From: an uncultured Eubacteriales bacterium
GTDB lineage: Bacteria; Bacillota; Clostridia; Lachnospirales; Lachnospiraceae
DNA length: 64,000 nt
NCBI GenBank assembly: GCA_900548855.1
Contig: URMF01000013.1
Location: 5,645 to 69,644, forward strand
Direction of reading: 5' to 3'
The first letter of the stretch is position 1; every line of letters begins with the position of its first letter. The notes beneath the pieces are model-generated. The model searched no databases and was not told the DNA's origin. It saw only the letters and a list, made by a program, of their open reading frames with translations. This document shows, one piece after another, positions 63,838 to 64,000 of this stretch. A program made the translations under genes and the position numbers.

Positions 63838-63842
63838 TACAA
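63814..63842 (-). promoter_or_regulatory. Promoter of the ABC operon
   Basis: Minus strand -35 TTGTAA (63837-63842), 17-bp spacer, -10 TATAAT (63814-63819), 67 bp upstream of the ATPase ATG. Confidence 0.7.
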
Positions 63843-64000
63843 ATGATTCACTTATTTTTCACAGGTTTACACATCCAGCTCGTTCCAGTTCAAACTTGCC
63901 TGGCGCTGACGGCAGCAAAGCTGCCAAACATAATTATTACTATCGGAAGTTATAACTGTATATATGCCTTTTGCTTATAATATAGTGTATCAGTCAGCCA
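63843..64000. other. Intergenic right end, no gene recognised
   Basis: A small hairpin GGCAG/CTGCC lies at 63911-63925. I found no convincing gene, promoter or RNA in the remaining sequence. Confidence 0.5.

Overview
The window is 64 kb of core chromosome from a low-GC Gram-positive bacterium, most likely a Lachnospiraceae member (Clostridia). This is inferred from the IspH-ribosomal protein S1 fusion, the 879-aa FtsK/SpoIIIE next to a TepA-type ClpP-like protein, a class B sortase, a Na+-pumping biotin decarboxylase cluster, a cellobiose phosphorylase and many Gram-positive cell-division genes. No 16S rRNA is present to settle the species. Nearly everything is encoded on the minus strand; only three genes (an XRE repressor, an RNase H-like exonuclease and aroC) are on the plus strand.

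Layout. 1-0.5 kb: the 5' end of a PTS permease gene and a 264-bp MITE-like element with perfect 18-bp terminal inverted repeats and an 11-bp target duplication. 0.5-11.3 kb: rpmF with its DUF177 partner, ackA, a membrane diguanylate cyclase, an extended FtsA-like ATPase, coaE, polA, an orphan zinc-finger anti-sigma-like protein and mutY. 11.5-13.9 kb: a probably non-cleavable S24-type repressor, tRNA-Leu(CAA), a class B sortase and a NUDIX hydrolase. 14-21.4 kb: a tightly packed ruvA-ruvB-zapA-U32-ftsW/rodA-PBP block joining recombination and cell division/peptidoglycan synthesis. 21.5-30 kb: exonuclease, secreted transglutaminase-like protein, CheR, ispH-S1, cmk, a flavoprotein and an AAA/DUF4143 protein. 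30-35.6 kb: a five-gene sodium-pumping decarboxylase/transcarboxylase operon with its own promoter and terminator. 35.8-40.7 kb: one-carbon metabolism (fhs, folD) with a cupin, rimO and pgsA. 40.8-49.5 kb: ftsK, tepA-like, DUF212, cellobiose phosphorylase, pnp. 49.7-57.9 kb: one 2738-aa surface protein with 16 SpaA/Cna-B repeats, lying between rpsO and pnp, two genes that are normally neighbours. 58-64 kb: rpsO, aroC, a choline-binding-repeat/CAP-like protein and a GldA/GldFG-like ABC system.

The most unusual items are: the MITE-like element placed in the leader of the PTS gene; a palindromic repeat attached to the downstream side of at least two, probably three, intrinsic terminators; the giant isopeptide-type adhesin dividing rpsO-pnp and ending in a KTGD signal with no LPxTG; the decarboxylase operon, which carries both a 12S-type and a 5S-type carboxyltransferase plus a lipoprotein-OadG fusion; and the ABC operon leader, where a perfect 11-bp palindrome overlaps the promoter and a terminator hairpin lies before the first gene. 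I saw no CRISPR array, prophage, toxin-antitoxin pair or obvious defence island. Promoters and terminators were read by eye from -35/-10 spacing and hairpin plus T-tract patterns and are predictions.
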